This document shows positions 28,706-38,059 of a DNA stretch of 64,000 nucleotides, piece by piece; position 1 is the first letter of the stretch; each line of letters starts with the position of its first letter. The notes beneath the pieces were generated by a model, which worked only from the letters and a program-made list of their open reading frames with translations, did no database searches and had not been told where the DNA came from. Both the position numbers and the translations under genes were made by a program. Source of the DNA: Andalucia godoyi (taxonomy: Eukaryota; Discoba; Jakobea; Jakobida; Andaluciidae); the NCBI GenBank assembly GCA_009859145.1, contig VRVR01000022.1, positions 274,857-338,856 on the forward strand, given 5' to 3'.

Positions 28706-30169
28706 CTATTCCGACGACGGCATGCGTCGACCGGCGAGCATCTCCATTGGTTTTGCAAACTGCGGCTCGACAGGTCGGTCTGCAAAGACGCTGTCAACAA
28801 AGGCCTGGAAGACTTTCTCTTCGTTTCCGAGCTGCTCCCACGCCTTCTGCGCCTCGAGCTTCCCTCGAATCGCCTCCTGTTCCTTCCCAAGTCTCTTTTC
28901 AGCGTTCTGCTTTCTCTGGAACTGCATCGTCTGAATCGCCTTCTTTTTTCTCGCCTCTGCATCTCGCCGATCCTCCTCTGCAAGAACATCCGCAAGCTGC
29001 CGAAGCTGCATCTGGACCGCTCCCCTTGCCTCCCTGTCTCGCTCTGCGCGTCGCTTCTTCTCCGCGATCTGTGCATCACGCGACATCTTTGTCGCTGCAA
29101 GATACTCGCTCTTCCTCCGAGCATCCTCCCGCTCTCTTTCAGCCCGGGCTTCCTCAGCGGCCCGAACCTGGCCATCTACCCGCGCTTCTTCCGTCGAGCG
29201 CATTGCCGCAAGCATTGCCGCCTGCTCATCAATCAGCTTCTGTCTCCTTGCCAACTGCGCCCCAAACCGCTCGTCTTCTCGAGCTTTCCTCGTTGCTTCC
29301 TTCGCTGCCTTTTCTGCTGCATACTGAGCAATCTTGTCTTCCTCCGCCTTTTCCTGCGCGCGCTCTCTCTCTCTCGACCTTCCAAGCTCCATATTTGCAT
29401 CCCGCAGCTCTCTCAGCCTGGCCTTTCCAGCTTCTCGCTCCCGCTCACTCTTTTCCTTTTCCTCTCTCGCCCGTTCCTTTTCTCGCTCGCGCTCCCTTGC
29501 TTTCTCAGCCTCCATAGCTTCCGCTTCTGCCGCCTCCCGTCGCTGCTTCTCGCCAATCTGCGCGGCACGCTCATTCGCAAGCTTCAGCGCTGCGTCTCTC
29601 TTTGCAATTGCATTACTCACCTGCTTATCATCAAACGCAGCCCATGTCGACTCGAGGTTCGCATGATGTTCGCGAGCCTTCCGCGCCTCATATTCCTCCT
29701 TCTTGTGGTGTGCATCGATCTGTGATGCGCGGCCCTGCAGACACTCGGAAAGCAACAGCCGAGCCTCGAACGAACGGACCTTGTCGGACGATGTGCGCAG
29801 CGAGGCAGCATCGGCCTTTGCAAGAATCGCCGCGCGCTCCGCAGCTCGGCGGGACTCCTCCTGAGCATCCAGTGCTCGCAGCCGTGCTTCATCGGCTGCA
29901 AGGCGCGTCTGGGCGGCCTGAAGCTGTGCTGTGCGAGCTCCATCGAGTGTGTTGGACCACGTGGACACTCGCGCATCGGACAGCGCCTTCAGCCGAATGC
30001 GGTCTTCTTCAAGCGCTGCAGTTGGCGAGTATGATGTCGATGCATACGACGGAAGTCCCGGCGAACCCGATGCCGAAGAAACCGTCATCGACTTTAACCG
30101 CTGCAGCTCATGCGTCGACACGAAGGACTGGCCAGAACCAGGGTGTGTCGCAACATCATATCGAGTCAT
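28706..30169 (-). CDS. CFAP210: CFAP210 (CCDC173)-like ciliary coiled-coil protein, 487 aa
   Basis: After a short Ser-rich leader, residues about 55-470 form one continuous charged coiled coil of the trichohyalin-plectin-homology type. The segment ALSDARVSTWSNTLDGAR, followed by a long helix and KVRSFEARLLLSECLQGR, corresponds to the conserved N-terminal region of CCDC173/CFAP210, a microtubule inner protein of ciliary doublet microtubules. The repeats of E-R-E-R-E-K near the middle are low complexity and cannot alone prove family. Length (487) is close to that of the animal protein (about 550). The gene implies a motile cilium or flagellum. Other TPH proteins (CFAP45, CFAP53, meiosis-specific MNS1) are the main alternatives. 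Confidence 0.7.
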   Translation of the reverse strand: MTRYDVATHPGSGQSFVSTHELQRLKSMTVSSASGSPGLPSYASTSYSPTAALEEDRIRLKALSDARVSTWSNTLDGARTAQLQAAQTRLAADEARLRALDAQEESRRAAERAAILAKADAASLRTSSDKVRSFEARLLLSECLQGRASQIDAHHKKEEYEARKAREHHANLESTWAAFDDKQVSNAIAKRDAALKLANERAAQIGEKQRREAAEAEAMEAEKAREREREKERAREEKEKSEREREAGKARLRELRDANMELGRSRERERAQEKAEEDKIAQYAAEKAAKEATRKAREDERFGAQLARRQKLIDEQAAMLAAMRSTEEARVDGQVRAAEEARAEREREDARRKSEYLAATKMSRDAQIAEKKRRAERDREARGAVQMQLRQLADVLAEEDRRDAEARKKKAIQTMQFQRKQNAEKRLGKEQEAIRGKLEAQKAWEQLGNEEKVFQAFVDSVFADRPVEPQFAKPMEMLAGRRMPSSE

Positions 30170-30494
30170 CTTTCCTTTTTCTATTTTCGGTTGAAGAAAG
30201 GAAAACGTACACTTGTTGGGTGACGAAACGAGAAGAGAAAAACGTAAAACAGAGAATCAGAGAATCAGAGGAATTGAAGAAATTGGTTTGTCGGAAAGTG
30301 GATGTGCTCAGTGTTTAGTTGTGTGACGGTTGGACAGGCATTCCAAGATGGAGGAGGGTGAGACTAGGGCTTTGATGCAGTGATGCAGAAAAGTGTGAAC
30401 TTCAGAAAAATCGACAATTGACGACTTCCTTTTACCTTTTTTTAATTAATTACAGCAAGTTTCTTTTCTTTTTCCTTGTTATTGTTTAAACTTA
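30170..30494. other. Intergenic region, CFAP210 / proteasome alpha4
   Basis: About 325 bp upstream of CFAP210 and downstream of the proteasome gene, both on the minus strand. Poly-T and AT-rich sequence at 30430-30500 probably includes the proteasome 3' end. No gene seen. Confidence 0.4.
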
Positions 30495-31373
30495 TTAATC
30501 TTGCATGGGCTGCGGGGGCACACCAGGGCCCGGGGGCGTCGCTGTGGTTGACGACGACGACGACGATGGAGTGGGTTGTTGTGAGGGTTGTGAGGAGGAT
30601 TGTGTGGACTGTGTGGACGGTTGTGAAGACGGCGGCTGCTGCTGTTGCTGCTGTGCTTGCTTTTCGGCCTGAATTTCCGCAATGACGGCATCGACTTCCT
30701 CATCTGCAAGCGTTCGAACACCCTGCTCAGAGCGTTTCATGACGGCAACCTCAATGTTCTTTGAGCCTGTTTCGACGACCTCCAGGAGTGCTCGGACCGC
30801 GAGCTTGACCGCATCGTCGTACTTGAGTTCCGGCTCCCAGTTCTTCTCGAGAAACTCGCGAACGGTTGCCGACGACCGTCCAATGGCATTCGATCGCCAC
30901 TCGGTCATCACACCTGACGGCTCCGTCATGAACAGTCGCGGAACATTCGTGTGATGCTCAAACCCTGCAATGAGCGTTGATATTCCAAATGGCCGAACTC
31001 CGCCGGACTGTGTGTAGGACTGCTGGACGCGTGCCACAAAGCGCCCTGCAACCTCGACTCCAATGACATCTTCGTAAGTAAGACCATACGACTGCGCTTC
31101 AATGCGTGCCTTGTTGATCAGCACTCGCGCATCGGCAGTCAGTCCAGCGAAAACGATCGCAATGTGATCGTCAATCAGCGCAATCTTGCGCACAGTACGA
31201 GTGTCCTGGAGCTTTGCAGCCGACTTGCGCTCCACGGCAAGAATCACAGAGTCCGTACCACGAACCCCAACTGCAGTCGAGCCCTTCTTCACTGCCTCCT
31301 GCGCATACTGGACTTGGAAAAGCTGGCCGTCCGGAGAAAAGACTGTGATTGCGCTGTCGTATCGAGAACTCAT
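30495..31373 (-). CDS. PSMA7: 20S proteasome alpha4-type subunit with Gln/Ser/Pro-rich tail, 292 aa
   Basis: The ATG at 31373 gives [20 protein letters not shown], the classic alpha-subunit N-terminus, followed by [19 protein letters not shown]. The frame is open further upstream, but only a Leu-rich low-complexity stretch is added, so this ATG is chosen. [20 protein letters not shown] and the block [16 protein letters not shown] identify alpha4 (PSMA7, yeast Pre6). Alpha subunits form the outer rings that gate the proteasome and have no catalytic Thr. Residues 1-235 match the family in length; an extra tail of about 57 residues, made of Gln, Ser, Thr and Pro, follows the usual C-terminal helix. 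The tail is unusual for alpha4. Strong family call. Confidence 0.95.
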   Translation of the reverse strand: MSSRYDSAITVFSPDGQLFQVQYAQEAVKKGSTAVGVRGTDSVILAVERKSAAKLQDTRTVRKIALIDDHIAIVFAGLTADARVLINKARIEAQSYGLTYEDVIGVEVAGRFVARVQQSYTQSGGVRPFGISTLIAGFEHHTNVPRLFMTEPSGVMTEWRSNAIGRSSATVREFLEKNWEPELKYDDAVKLAVRALLEVVETGSKNIEVAVMKRSEQGVRTLADEEVDAVIAEIQAEKQAQQQQQQPPSSQPSTQSTQSSSQPSQQPTPSSSSSSTTATPPGPGVPPQPMQD

Positions 31374-31730
31374 GGGCGGAAGTGGGTGGAAGTAGGAGGG
31401 GAATGAGAAAGAGCAAGGGCTGGGAAACTTTCCAGTATTATTAAAATATAAATATGCAAATAATAATAATAATGATAATAGAAAAACAGAAAGTGGTGAG
31501 TAGAGTGCCAAAAAGAACCCAGGAGGGGAAAGTATAAAGAAAAGAAAACGACGAGAGAGACTTGAATCTGGTCCGAGGCTTTTGACATTTTGACGCAGCT
31601 AGCAGTCCACACCTTCAAGAACACGATCAAGTTGTGGACATTCCATTCGCTTACAACAGGTAGGCATTTTATATACAGTATTATACCGGTATAATACCCA
31701 AAAACATTTTTTTTTAATTGCTCCCCTTGC
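31374..31730. other. Intergenic region between proteasome alpha4 and PPAN/SSF1
   Basis: About 360 bp between two minus-strand genes. It contains AT-rich repeats (31436-31480, with ATAATAATAATAATG) and a palindromic TATACCGGTATA at about 31683-31694. No gene seen. Confidence 0.4.
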
Positions 31731-33050
31731 TCAATTATCATCATCGTCGTCATCGTCATCTTCTTCATCAAGATCGTCGTCGAGATCAATGTGATCGTCG
31801 TCAACAGGCTCGAACTCGTCTTCCTCGTCTTCCTCGTCTTCCTCTCCCTCTTCATCCCCACCACCACCATCAGCATCATCATCATTGTCGTCGTCGTCGT
31901 CGTCGTTGTTCTCCTGTTCCTTGGCCTTCTTCTTGAGCTCAAACTTGACCTTCTTCTTCTCCTTCTTTTCGTCTTCGATGCGCTTCTTTTCTGCAACCCG
32001 TCGCTCCTGCTCTTCCCTTCGGGCCTTCTTCTCGGACCTTCGCTGGTCCATCTCCGCGATTTCTGACGCAGTCTTTTGCACAAATCGATGATACAGCACC
32101 TGTCCAGAGCAGATCCCATCCTCAATCTTCACCGGCTTCAGACGAATTCTCGGCCCGACTTCAATCACCTTGAGCGCCACCTTTTTGTTTCTGGAGTCCT
32201 CTCCATCCTCCGCCAAATCACCGTCGTCCTGCGACCGTGGTTGTTGCTGCTGGCCGTTCTTGCTTCCTCTCACAGACGAGGCAAGCAAGGATGACGGATC
32301 GTCGACCTTTTCACCTTCTGACTCGGTATCGGATCCTTGTCCAAAGAGCCCTTCCGCGCCTCCCGCAATCACTTTTCGGAGTCTGTCGATTGAAATTGCC
32401 TTTCCAAGACTGCGCTGTCGAATGACATAGTGCCTGACCTCGATCCAGTCGTTAGCAGGGTGTTTGTGGAAGAGCACCAGCCGCCGCACGTCCGAATCGA
32501 GCTTGACTGTCGAGAGCTTGAGAGCAGGGAACATCGACTGGATCGACGACGTGATCACCTTCCACTCTCCAGCCGAGCACAGTCGCTCGTTTTTCCCGTC
32601 CACAGCCGCAGAACTCGGGGTAATCGACGAAAACCCATTCATGACACACAACGCAGGAACCTTGTAGTCGATCGATGCGGTTCCAATGGGCCGCTTCTGC
32701 ACAGCCTGGACATCCCGGATGAGCGAGTACCCAAGCACCTTGAATGTGACCGTCGGCCCATTCGGCACACGGCACACTTTCCAATACGGCCCATTCTCGC
32801 CAACCGTAATCATCTGAAAGTGCGAAACCGACATGGACGACGCAACCCGCACATAGTCCCGAAGACGCGTCGACTGAGTAGACTGCAGCTTACGTGCTGT
32901 CAGCGGCTCCATCATTTGCCGCAGATCACGCACAAGTTGTTTATGCTGCTTCAGCACCGATCCACGATGAAAAATCATCGTTCGCGAAACTGCCGCTTCT
33001 ACATCAGGATTCACTGCCCGGTGCGTACGAGTTTTGCGACGTCGGCCCAT
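31731..33050 (-). CDS. PPAN: Ribosome biogenesis protein PPAN/SSF1 (Brix family), 439 aa
   Basis: Starts MGRRRKTRTHRAVNPDVEAA, a typical PPAN/Ssf1 opening. The Brix domain spans about residues 28-290: MIFHRGSVLKQHKQLVRDLR, MMEPLTARKL, RLRDYVRVASSMSVSHFQMI, PNGPTVTFKVLGYSLIRDVQ. Members act in the nucleolus in maturation of the large ribosomal subunit, with Rrp15 and Rrp14, around 27S pre-rRNA processing. The C-terminal part turns into a Lys/Glu coiled stretch and then a nearly pure Asp/Glu tail (about 380-439), as is common in nucleolar proteins. Divergent from the orphan gene at 33412, with a 360-bp shared upstream region. Confidence 0.93.
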   Translation of the reverse strand: MGRRRKTRTHRAVNPDVEAAVSRTMIFHRGSVLKQHKQLVRDLRQMMEPLTARKLQSTQSTRLRDYVRVASSMSVSHFQMITVGENGPYWKVCRVPNGPTVTFKVLGYSLIRDVQAVQKRPIGTASIDYKVPALCVMNGFSSITPSSAAVDGKNERLCSAGEWKVITSSIQSMFPALKLSTVKLDSDVRRLVLFHKHPANDWIEVRHYVIRQRSLGKAISIDRLRKVIAGGAEGLFGQGSDTESEGEKVDDPSSLLASSVRGSKNGQQQQPRSQDDGDLAEDGEDSRNKKVALKVIEVGPRIRLKPVKIEDGICSGQVLYHRFVQKTASEIAEMDQRRSEKKARREEQERRVAEKKRIEDEKKEKKKVKFELKKKAKEQENNDDDDDDNDDDADGGGGDEEGEEDEEDEEDEFEPVDDDHIDLDDDLDEEDDDDDDDDN

Positions 33051-33411
33051 TGCTTCTCTATTTATGCGTGTGGATGTGTGGATGTGTGGATGTGTGAATG
33101 TGGGTGTGCTTTTCTTGTAAATGAAAATAGAAAAAACAACGTGACGGAAACGAGGCGAGAGAGCCTACGTGCTCAAGATAAAAGGGGATGGGGGGAAGAG
33201 CGAAAGACGGATCTACAGTGGCTGCGACATGAGGACGTGATGGACACGGCAGCTGGTGGGCTGGGAGCTTTTTTCTTCCAGCTTGTTTGAAACGTTGTTC
33301 GGGGAAGCGGAACAAGGGTTATGTGTGCTTGAGCCTATTGTCCAAGTCGAAGACACTGCATCGTAACAGCAAGAGGTGGCAGGGGTGGTGGTAAATGACC
33401 TTGCGTCCACG
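33051..33411. promoter_or_regulatory. Divergent intergenic region, PPAN/SSF1 and orphan
   Basis: About 360 bp between starts. A tract of TGTGGATGTGTGGATGTGTG-like repeats occupies 33067-33105 immediately before the SSF1 ATG and may be in its 5' UTR. No named element seen. Confidence 0.35.
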
Positions 33412-34144
33412 ATGAGTCGATGTGCAGATTCGTGTGCTTTGAACAATCGAGACGACAACGACGACGACGACGACGATAAGGATGACAAGAATGGGGAGAG
33501 TCGCTTTCGGGAGTTCAAGCAGTCCGTGCTGAGAAACGGGATTCCAGTCGAACCGTCGTTTGCATTTGTTGTGAAGGTTCACCAGTACAAATCATTGGAT
33601 CCTTTGTTCCAGGTCATAGCGGATGAGCTTCCGCTCTCTGCCTTTATTCCTGATTCCTTGATAAGACCGCGAAGGCATGCTGAAAATACGTCTTTTTTCT
33701 TGAACTGCGAAAACAACAATGACAACGCCAACGACGATGGTGATAGTGGTGGTGACGCGTCCAGCGAGGAAGAGTTGACGATGAACGGGCGGCGTCTCCT
33801 TGAGAGAGACGGCATTCTTGAACGAATGCCGCATATCTTGCGTGATAACGATCCGGCCAAGAAATTAATTGAGGATTCCAGTGCCCGGCTCGCTTCTGCA
33901 CTGTCGACCATTGTGTCCAGCATAAACTTTTGGGAGTCGTTTGGCGAGCCGCAGTCTAACAACGAAGATGATGAGAATGCGAGCTGGGTAGACTCGTTTT
34001 CACTGCACCAGAAACCACAATTGTCGTACGAAAAGTGGAGACTGCTTTCACGGATGGTGCATCGAGCAACTGCAGAGTGGGATGGGAAATTGGAATCCAT
34101 GCGCAGTACCGTGCAGCATGCGGACGACGACGGCGGCGGCGACT

Positions 34145-34194
<50 letters not shown>

Positions 34195-35487
34195 GCGCGC
34201 TCCACGGCAATCAATGATCTGAAGCAAGTATTGCACACGGAGGTTTCCGCCATCCAAGATTCGATCGAGTGGAGGCAACACTGGAAAGCGCTGGATTTTG
34301 GCTCTTCTAACTCCACGGACGACGGCGGCACTTGTGAAATACCATACTTGGCAGATCCTGCATTCTGCTCTCATGTTGTGATTCATGCACCGAGCAATAC
34401 ACGAGTGGCTGTGCATGTTGACTGGATGCGCCGCAAAGATGCTGTACAGAAAAAGCTGCAACTGGAATCTGTTGTTTTTGACGTGCAGTCTGGCCAGGAC
34501 GGGGTGAACGGAAAGTCAAAATTCAAGAGTCTCGTCTTGTCTGCGATGGCTTCTCAGTTAAAACACGACATACAAAGCTGCATGGTTCAGGACGACGTCA
34601 CGAAGAACATGGAGCAATTGCAGCACGCGCTTCGACATGTGACAGCTGGGACAGTCGACGGTGTTCGTGATGCTGTTTCGTACAAGGAGCAAGTGCGAAG
34701 TGCAAGCTCCACCACGGTATCAGCGTTGCAAGGATTTGCCGGTCTCGGGTTTTTGGAACCGCTTTTCCAAAGCCCGCGTGCAGCAGTCTATCCGCGCATC
34801 TTGGAGTCGTTTCGAGCCATTTCACTCTATACGTATGATTTTGAAAATGCGTCGTGCGAGAGATGTTCGCACTTGTTTTTCCACTTTCTCAAAGCACTTT
34901 TGCGAGTTTTGCTTCCTCGAGCATCTTTGGCAAGTTTGTGGCAGTGCACGTCTCGTAACGGAGAGGATTTTGCGCAATTCGAAATGTCAGTTACAAGACA
35001 TCATCCTTTGAGTATTTTATTCCATGGAGAGAACGAACAATCAGAATCAATCACGGGCCCGTCGTTGCTCCTCTTTAACTGCATCCATCCACCAACGGCA
35101 GCAAAGGTGTTGATGGAGAGTGTGACGGACGTTTCAAACGTCCTTCCCGTCGCCAAATCCTTGCTCTCTGTTCCCTGGGACCACATAGCAAATACACTGA
35201 GTTTTCCAGAGCTGTGTCTGTGGGCTCCAGATTTCGGCATTCGAAGGACTGCCCATGCATCATCGCAAGGCTCCGTGCCTGCTCCACGAAATGTGGAAGA
35301 ACTCACAAAGACACTGGAGAATTGCTCCGTTTTGTGGTCAAAATCCACCGCGATATTCCGGTCGAAGAATCTCTTCCTGTCGTCTGCCCGGTCGGAGCTG
35401 TTTGCACACTTCATGAAGCGATATGAGGACTGGATTGGACATGCCGCAGTGTCCCTTTCCAGGATGGGTCCTCCATCATCATTCTGA
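33412..35487 (+). CDS. Orphan 691-aa protein with poly-Asp tracts
   Basis: The ATG at 33412 is used because the 12 codons before it begin with GTG. No domain is recognised. Two acidic tracts stand out: Asp-rich residues about 14-26 and a pure Asp run at about 243-260 made by a GAT microsatellite (34141-34192). The flanks carry globular, helical sequence (for example ESFGEPQSN, IEWRQHWKALDFGSS). The C-terminal half (about 400-691) is Cys/Leu-rich, without signal peptide or membrane helix: GFLEPLFQSPRAAVYPRIL, SCERCSHLFFHFLKALLRV, HPLSILFHGENEQ. Codon use looks like that of neighbours, so it is likely a genuine gene. Protein length and helical character would fit a large complex subunit; function unknown. 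Confidence 0.7.
34141..34193 (+). repeat. GAT microsatellite encoding poly-Asp
   Basis: GAC/GAT-rich sequence followed by a pure GAT run of about 15 units inside the orphan at 33412-35487. Being in frame, its length variation would change only the number of Asp residues. Confidence 0.85.
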
Positions 35488-35601
35488 TCATCACCAAACT
35501 GAGCTTAGCTGGAAATGCTAGAGGACAGAAGGGGGAGAAAGGAGGACAGAAAGAAATGAAAAAAGAAAGAAAGAAAGAAAGAAAGATATTCACCATGCGG
35601 C

Positions 35602-37479
35602 TTACTTTCCAGCGGTTGCGGGTACAGCGGGACGAAGAACCAGTCGAAGAACGACCGTCGCAGGGTCCATCGAACGTTGTAGTGCAACCGCACGGAGCTT
35701 TGGCAACAGAATCCAACCACAATCCTTGTTATCCCAGACGAATAAGCTTTCGATGCGTTCAGGTAAAATACCACCTCTTCTCAAGATGCCAAAGATCATC
35801 GGACGCGAGAGTGTCTCGGCAACGACGCCCTCTTGTCGAACCGTTCGCCAGATCCCAGGTGCGCCGGATACTTGGTACTTCAATAAAATCGGTCTTCCCA
35901 GTTCGGGAAAAGCAATTGCAACTTCTTCCGGAGTGTACGCGAACTTGTGGAAGGGACGGAAATCAGAGCCCTCAAGACGCGTCGCAGCGGTCAGTGATTT
36001 GTAATACCGCGCGTCCGCCACACAAAGCTCCTCCTCGATGCGGAGCACCTCCAGGTCTTCCACAGAAAGCAGCCTGTTCTTGGAAAACACTCTTTCCAAG
36101 AACCCGCGATCATATCGAAGGATAGGTCTCCTGATGAGGACATCCTCATCGTCCTCGTAATTGTCATCCCGGAGACCAAGTTCATCTGAGCACGCCGTTC
36201 GCACACGCTTGGCAGTCCACCGACGAATTTGCTTCTCCAGGGTCTCCAACTCGTCTCGATCATCATCGCGGCCACCGCTTCCCGTCGACACAGCCCCAGT
36301 CCCAGTCCCAGAAGCTTGCACAGGATTTAGACATCCCCTATCTCGAAGCGGATCGACACGAGCATTCACGTCATCGCCGAAATCCATCAGGTCCATGTCT
36401 CGAAGATCATCATCGTTTGCAGCAACATCCGGAAGCTTAGATGCAATCTGTAGCTTCATCCAGACAAGGGCTTGTGCAGAGTCGGCTGCAACGGTCCCCA
36501 GAGAAACAGGGACATTCCCATCCGCGGAGCTCAGCGGATTCGTGTTTCCGCAGTAGACGCCGCCCGAAGCGACGTTTCCATTGCCGTTCGTGCGATCGAC
36601 AGGAGCGCCGGTCATCGTGGACAGCTCGTCTCTTCCGGGCATGATGCTACCTGGGCCAGCGGTAGGAGTATCCTCTCCAACCAAACTTGACAAATAGCCA
36701 AGACCATTGATGACAACGGACGGTCCAGAGAGCGACAAGAGCGAGCTGGACAATTTCCAATACTCCCGATCCGCCAGCAGCTTGTCTACTTCCGTTCTCC
36801 GCCGATCAATCTCTGCAGCGGTACTGCTTCGACTGCCCCGCTGCCTCTTCTTTCCGTCTATCACATCTACGATGGCGTTCTTGTCGTTCTTTTCCTTGTT
36901 CTTTCGCTCCTCTTCAAGGCGCATCTGCTCCATAAACTCCTCTGGAGCACGCCCGGACTTCCGACAGTCCATGCAAAACCATAGTCCTTTCGGAATCTCG
37001 TCCAGCGGCGGATTGCAGCAATACAAGTGGTATGCAGCAGGGCAGCCATCGCAACAAATCAAAAACCCGCCTTGGAAGCACTGATAGCAGACATCTTCAT
37101 TGTGCACAGTTTCTTCCAAGTCGCTCGCAGAAGGATGAAGAAGGACGCCGGCAGCCGTGGTGAAGCGGCTTCCTTTTTTGAAAGCAGCCAAGCAAGCTTC
37201 GGCCTCTCGCAGTCCCTCTTGATACTCCGCAGACTTGCTTGATCCATTGAAGAACTTTTTCAGCAGCGATGCCTGGGTCGGCGGCGCTGTTTTGGACGAT
37301 TCAAACGGCTTCAGCTGCTTGCCTTCCAACTTTGCCTGCAGTCGTTTCTTGCCGCCAAAAAACAATACGAGATACTGATCTTGCTGTGGATAGGATTCAA
37401 GAACGAACCCCGGCCAAAAAGGGTGGCCCGTCACACGCGCCCAAACAAGGTCCGCATAGGTGTATCTTGTGCCTGACAT
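35602..37479 (-). CDS. PWWP-PHD chromatin-reader protein, 625 aa
   Basis: The ATG at 37479 begins [20 protein letters not shown]; the upstream open frame is a poly-Leu translation of a CAG/CAA repeat and is discarded. Residues about 6-63 form a PWWP domain ([17 protein letters not shown], then QYLVLFFGG), a reader of methylated histone lysine and DNA. Residues about 129-173 form a C4HC3 PHD finger with ligands C131, C134, C143, C146, H151, C154, C169 and C172 ([13 protein letters not shown] and GLWFCMDC). Residues about 180-260 are basic and low complexity. A C-terminal region (about 500-625) has a beta-rich, conserved-looking block ([35 protein letters not shown]) that I do not recognise. 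Predicted nuclear. A PWWP followed by a PHD occurs in several chromatin proteins, but this order with this tail is not one I can name. Confidence 0.85.
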   Translation of the reverse strand: MSGTRYTYADLVWARVTGHPFWPGFVLESYPQQDQYLVLFFGGKKRLQAKLEGKQLKPFESSKTAPPTQASLLKKFFNGSSKSAEYQEGLREAEACLAAFKKGSRFTTAAGVLLHPSASDLEETVHNEDVCYQCFQGGFLICCDGCPAAYHLYCCNPPLDEIPKGLWFCMDCRKSGRAPEEFMEQMRLEEERKNKEKNDKNAIVDVIDGKKRQRGSRSSTAAEIDRRRTEVDKLLADREYWKLSSSLLSLSGPSVVINGLGYLSSLVGEDTPTAGPGSIMPGRDELSTMTGAPVDRTNGNGNVASGGVYCGNTNPLSSADGNVPVSLGTVAADSAQALVWMKLQIASKLPDVAANDDDLRDMDLMDFGDDVNARVDPLRDRGCLNPVQASGTGTGAVSTGSGGRDDDRDELETLEKQIRRWTAKRVRTACSDELGLRDDNYEDDEDVLIRRPILRYDRGFLERVFSKNRLLSVEDLEVLRIEEELCVADARYYKSLTAATRLEGSDFRPFHKFAYTPEEVAIAFPELGRPILLKYQVSGAPGIWRTVRQEGVVAETLSRPMIFGILRRGGILPERIESLFVWDNKDCGWILLPKLRAVALQRSMDPATVVLRLVLRPAVPATAGK

Positions 37480-38059
37480 CTTTCCTAGTCTTGTTCTCCA
37501 AACACACTCGCACAAACACACATACACGCACGCCCGCACATGCAACAGCAGCAGCAACAGCAACAGCAACAACTGAAAAGCTGGATGAACGACATCGAAA
37601 AGGAAAATAAGAAGCAAAAGATGGCGAGCGGAGACACTGGTCCCATCAGATTCAGCATCAAAAAAGCAATCGACAGCTGTCGAATGTAAATTTGACAATA
37701 GTACATTGTTTTACAGTAGCGCTGTTGGTTGCTGGCTGCTGCTGCATGACGTCGCCGTTCGGGGAATCGGGGTCGTTCACCCGGTGCGTGCCATCTGCCT
37801 GATGAAGAGAGTTCTGCTGCTGGAGCCTGGACGACAAGGAGAAGGAGTCCGGAGAGCGAGTGGTAGACGGCGGCGCTGGAAAAACACCCAGAGAGAAGCC
37901 CCTCCGTGCGCTTGCTGACCAAGAACGACAAAAAGCGTGAGGCCTGCATCTCGCGTGTTATCCCAGGGAGGAAGAAAAAGAAGAAAAAGAAGAAAAAGAA
38001 GAAAAAGAAGAAAAAGAAGAAAAAGAAGAAAAAGAAGAAGAAAAAACAATGCACTGGAT
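37480..38059. other. Intergenic region with CAG/CAA repeat and purine minisatellite
   Basis: About 580 bp. A CAGCAGCAACAG-type repeat (about 37541-37575) and CACA-rich sequence lie upstream of the PWWP-PHD gene. GAAGAAAAA-type minisatellite (37973-38048) lies directly downstream of the kinase stop. Apparent long poly-Leu, poly-Phe and poly-Lys frames here are products of the repeats. Confidence 0.5.
37973..38048. repeat. 9-bp purine minisatellite
   Basis: About eight tandem units of AAGAAAAAG. It ends about 12 bp from the stop codon of the kinase gene and lies in its 3' flank. Confidence 0.85.

Noticed and set aside
37480-37698. Leu-rich N-terminal extension of the PWWP-PHD frame
   Set aside because: It is the translation of a CAG/CAA repeat on the opposite strand, and the PWWP domain starts directly at the ATG at 37479.
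37485-38054. Long frames with poly-Phe, poly-Leu or poly-Lys
   Set aside because: Caused by the AAGAAAAAG minisatellite; no independent coding evidence.
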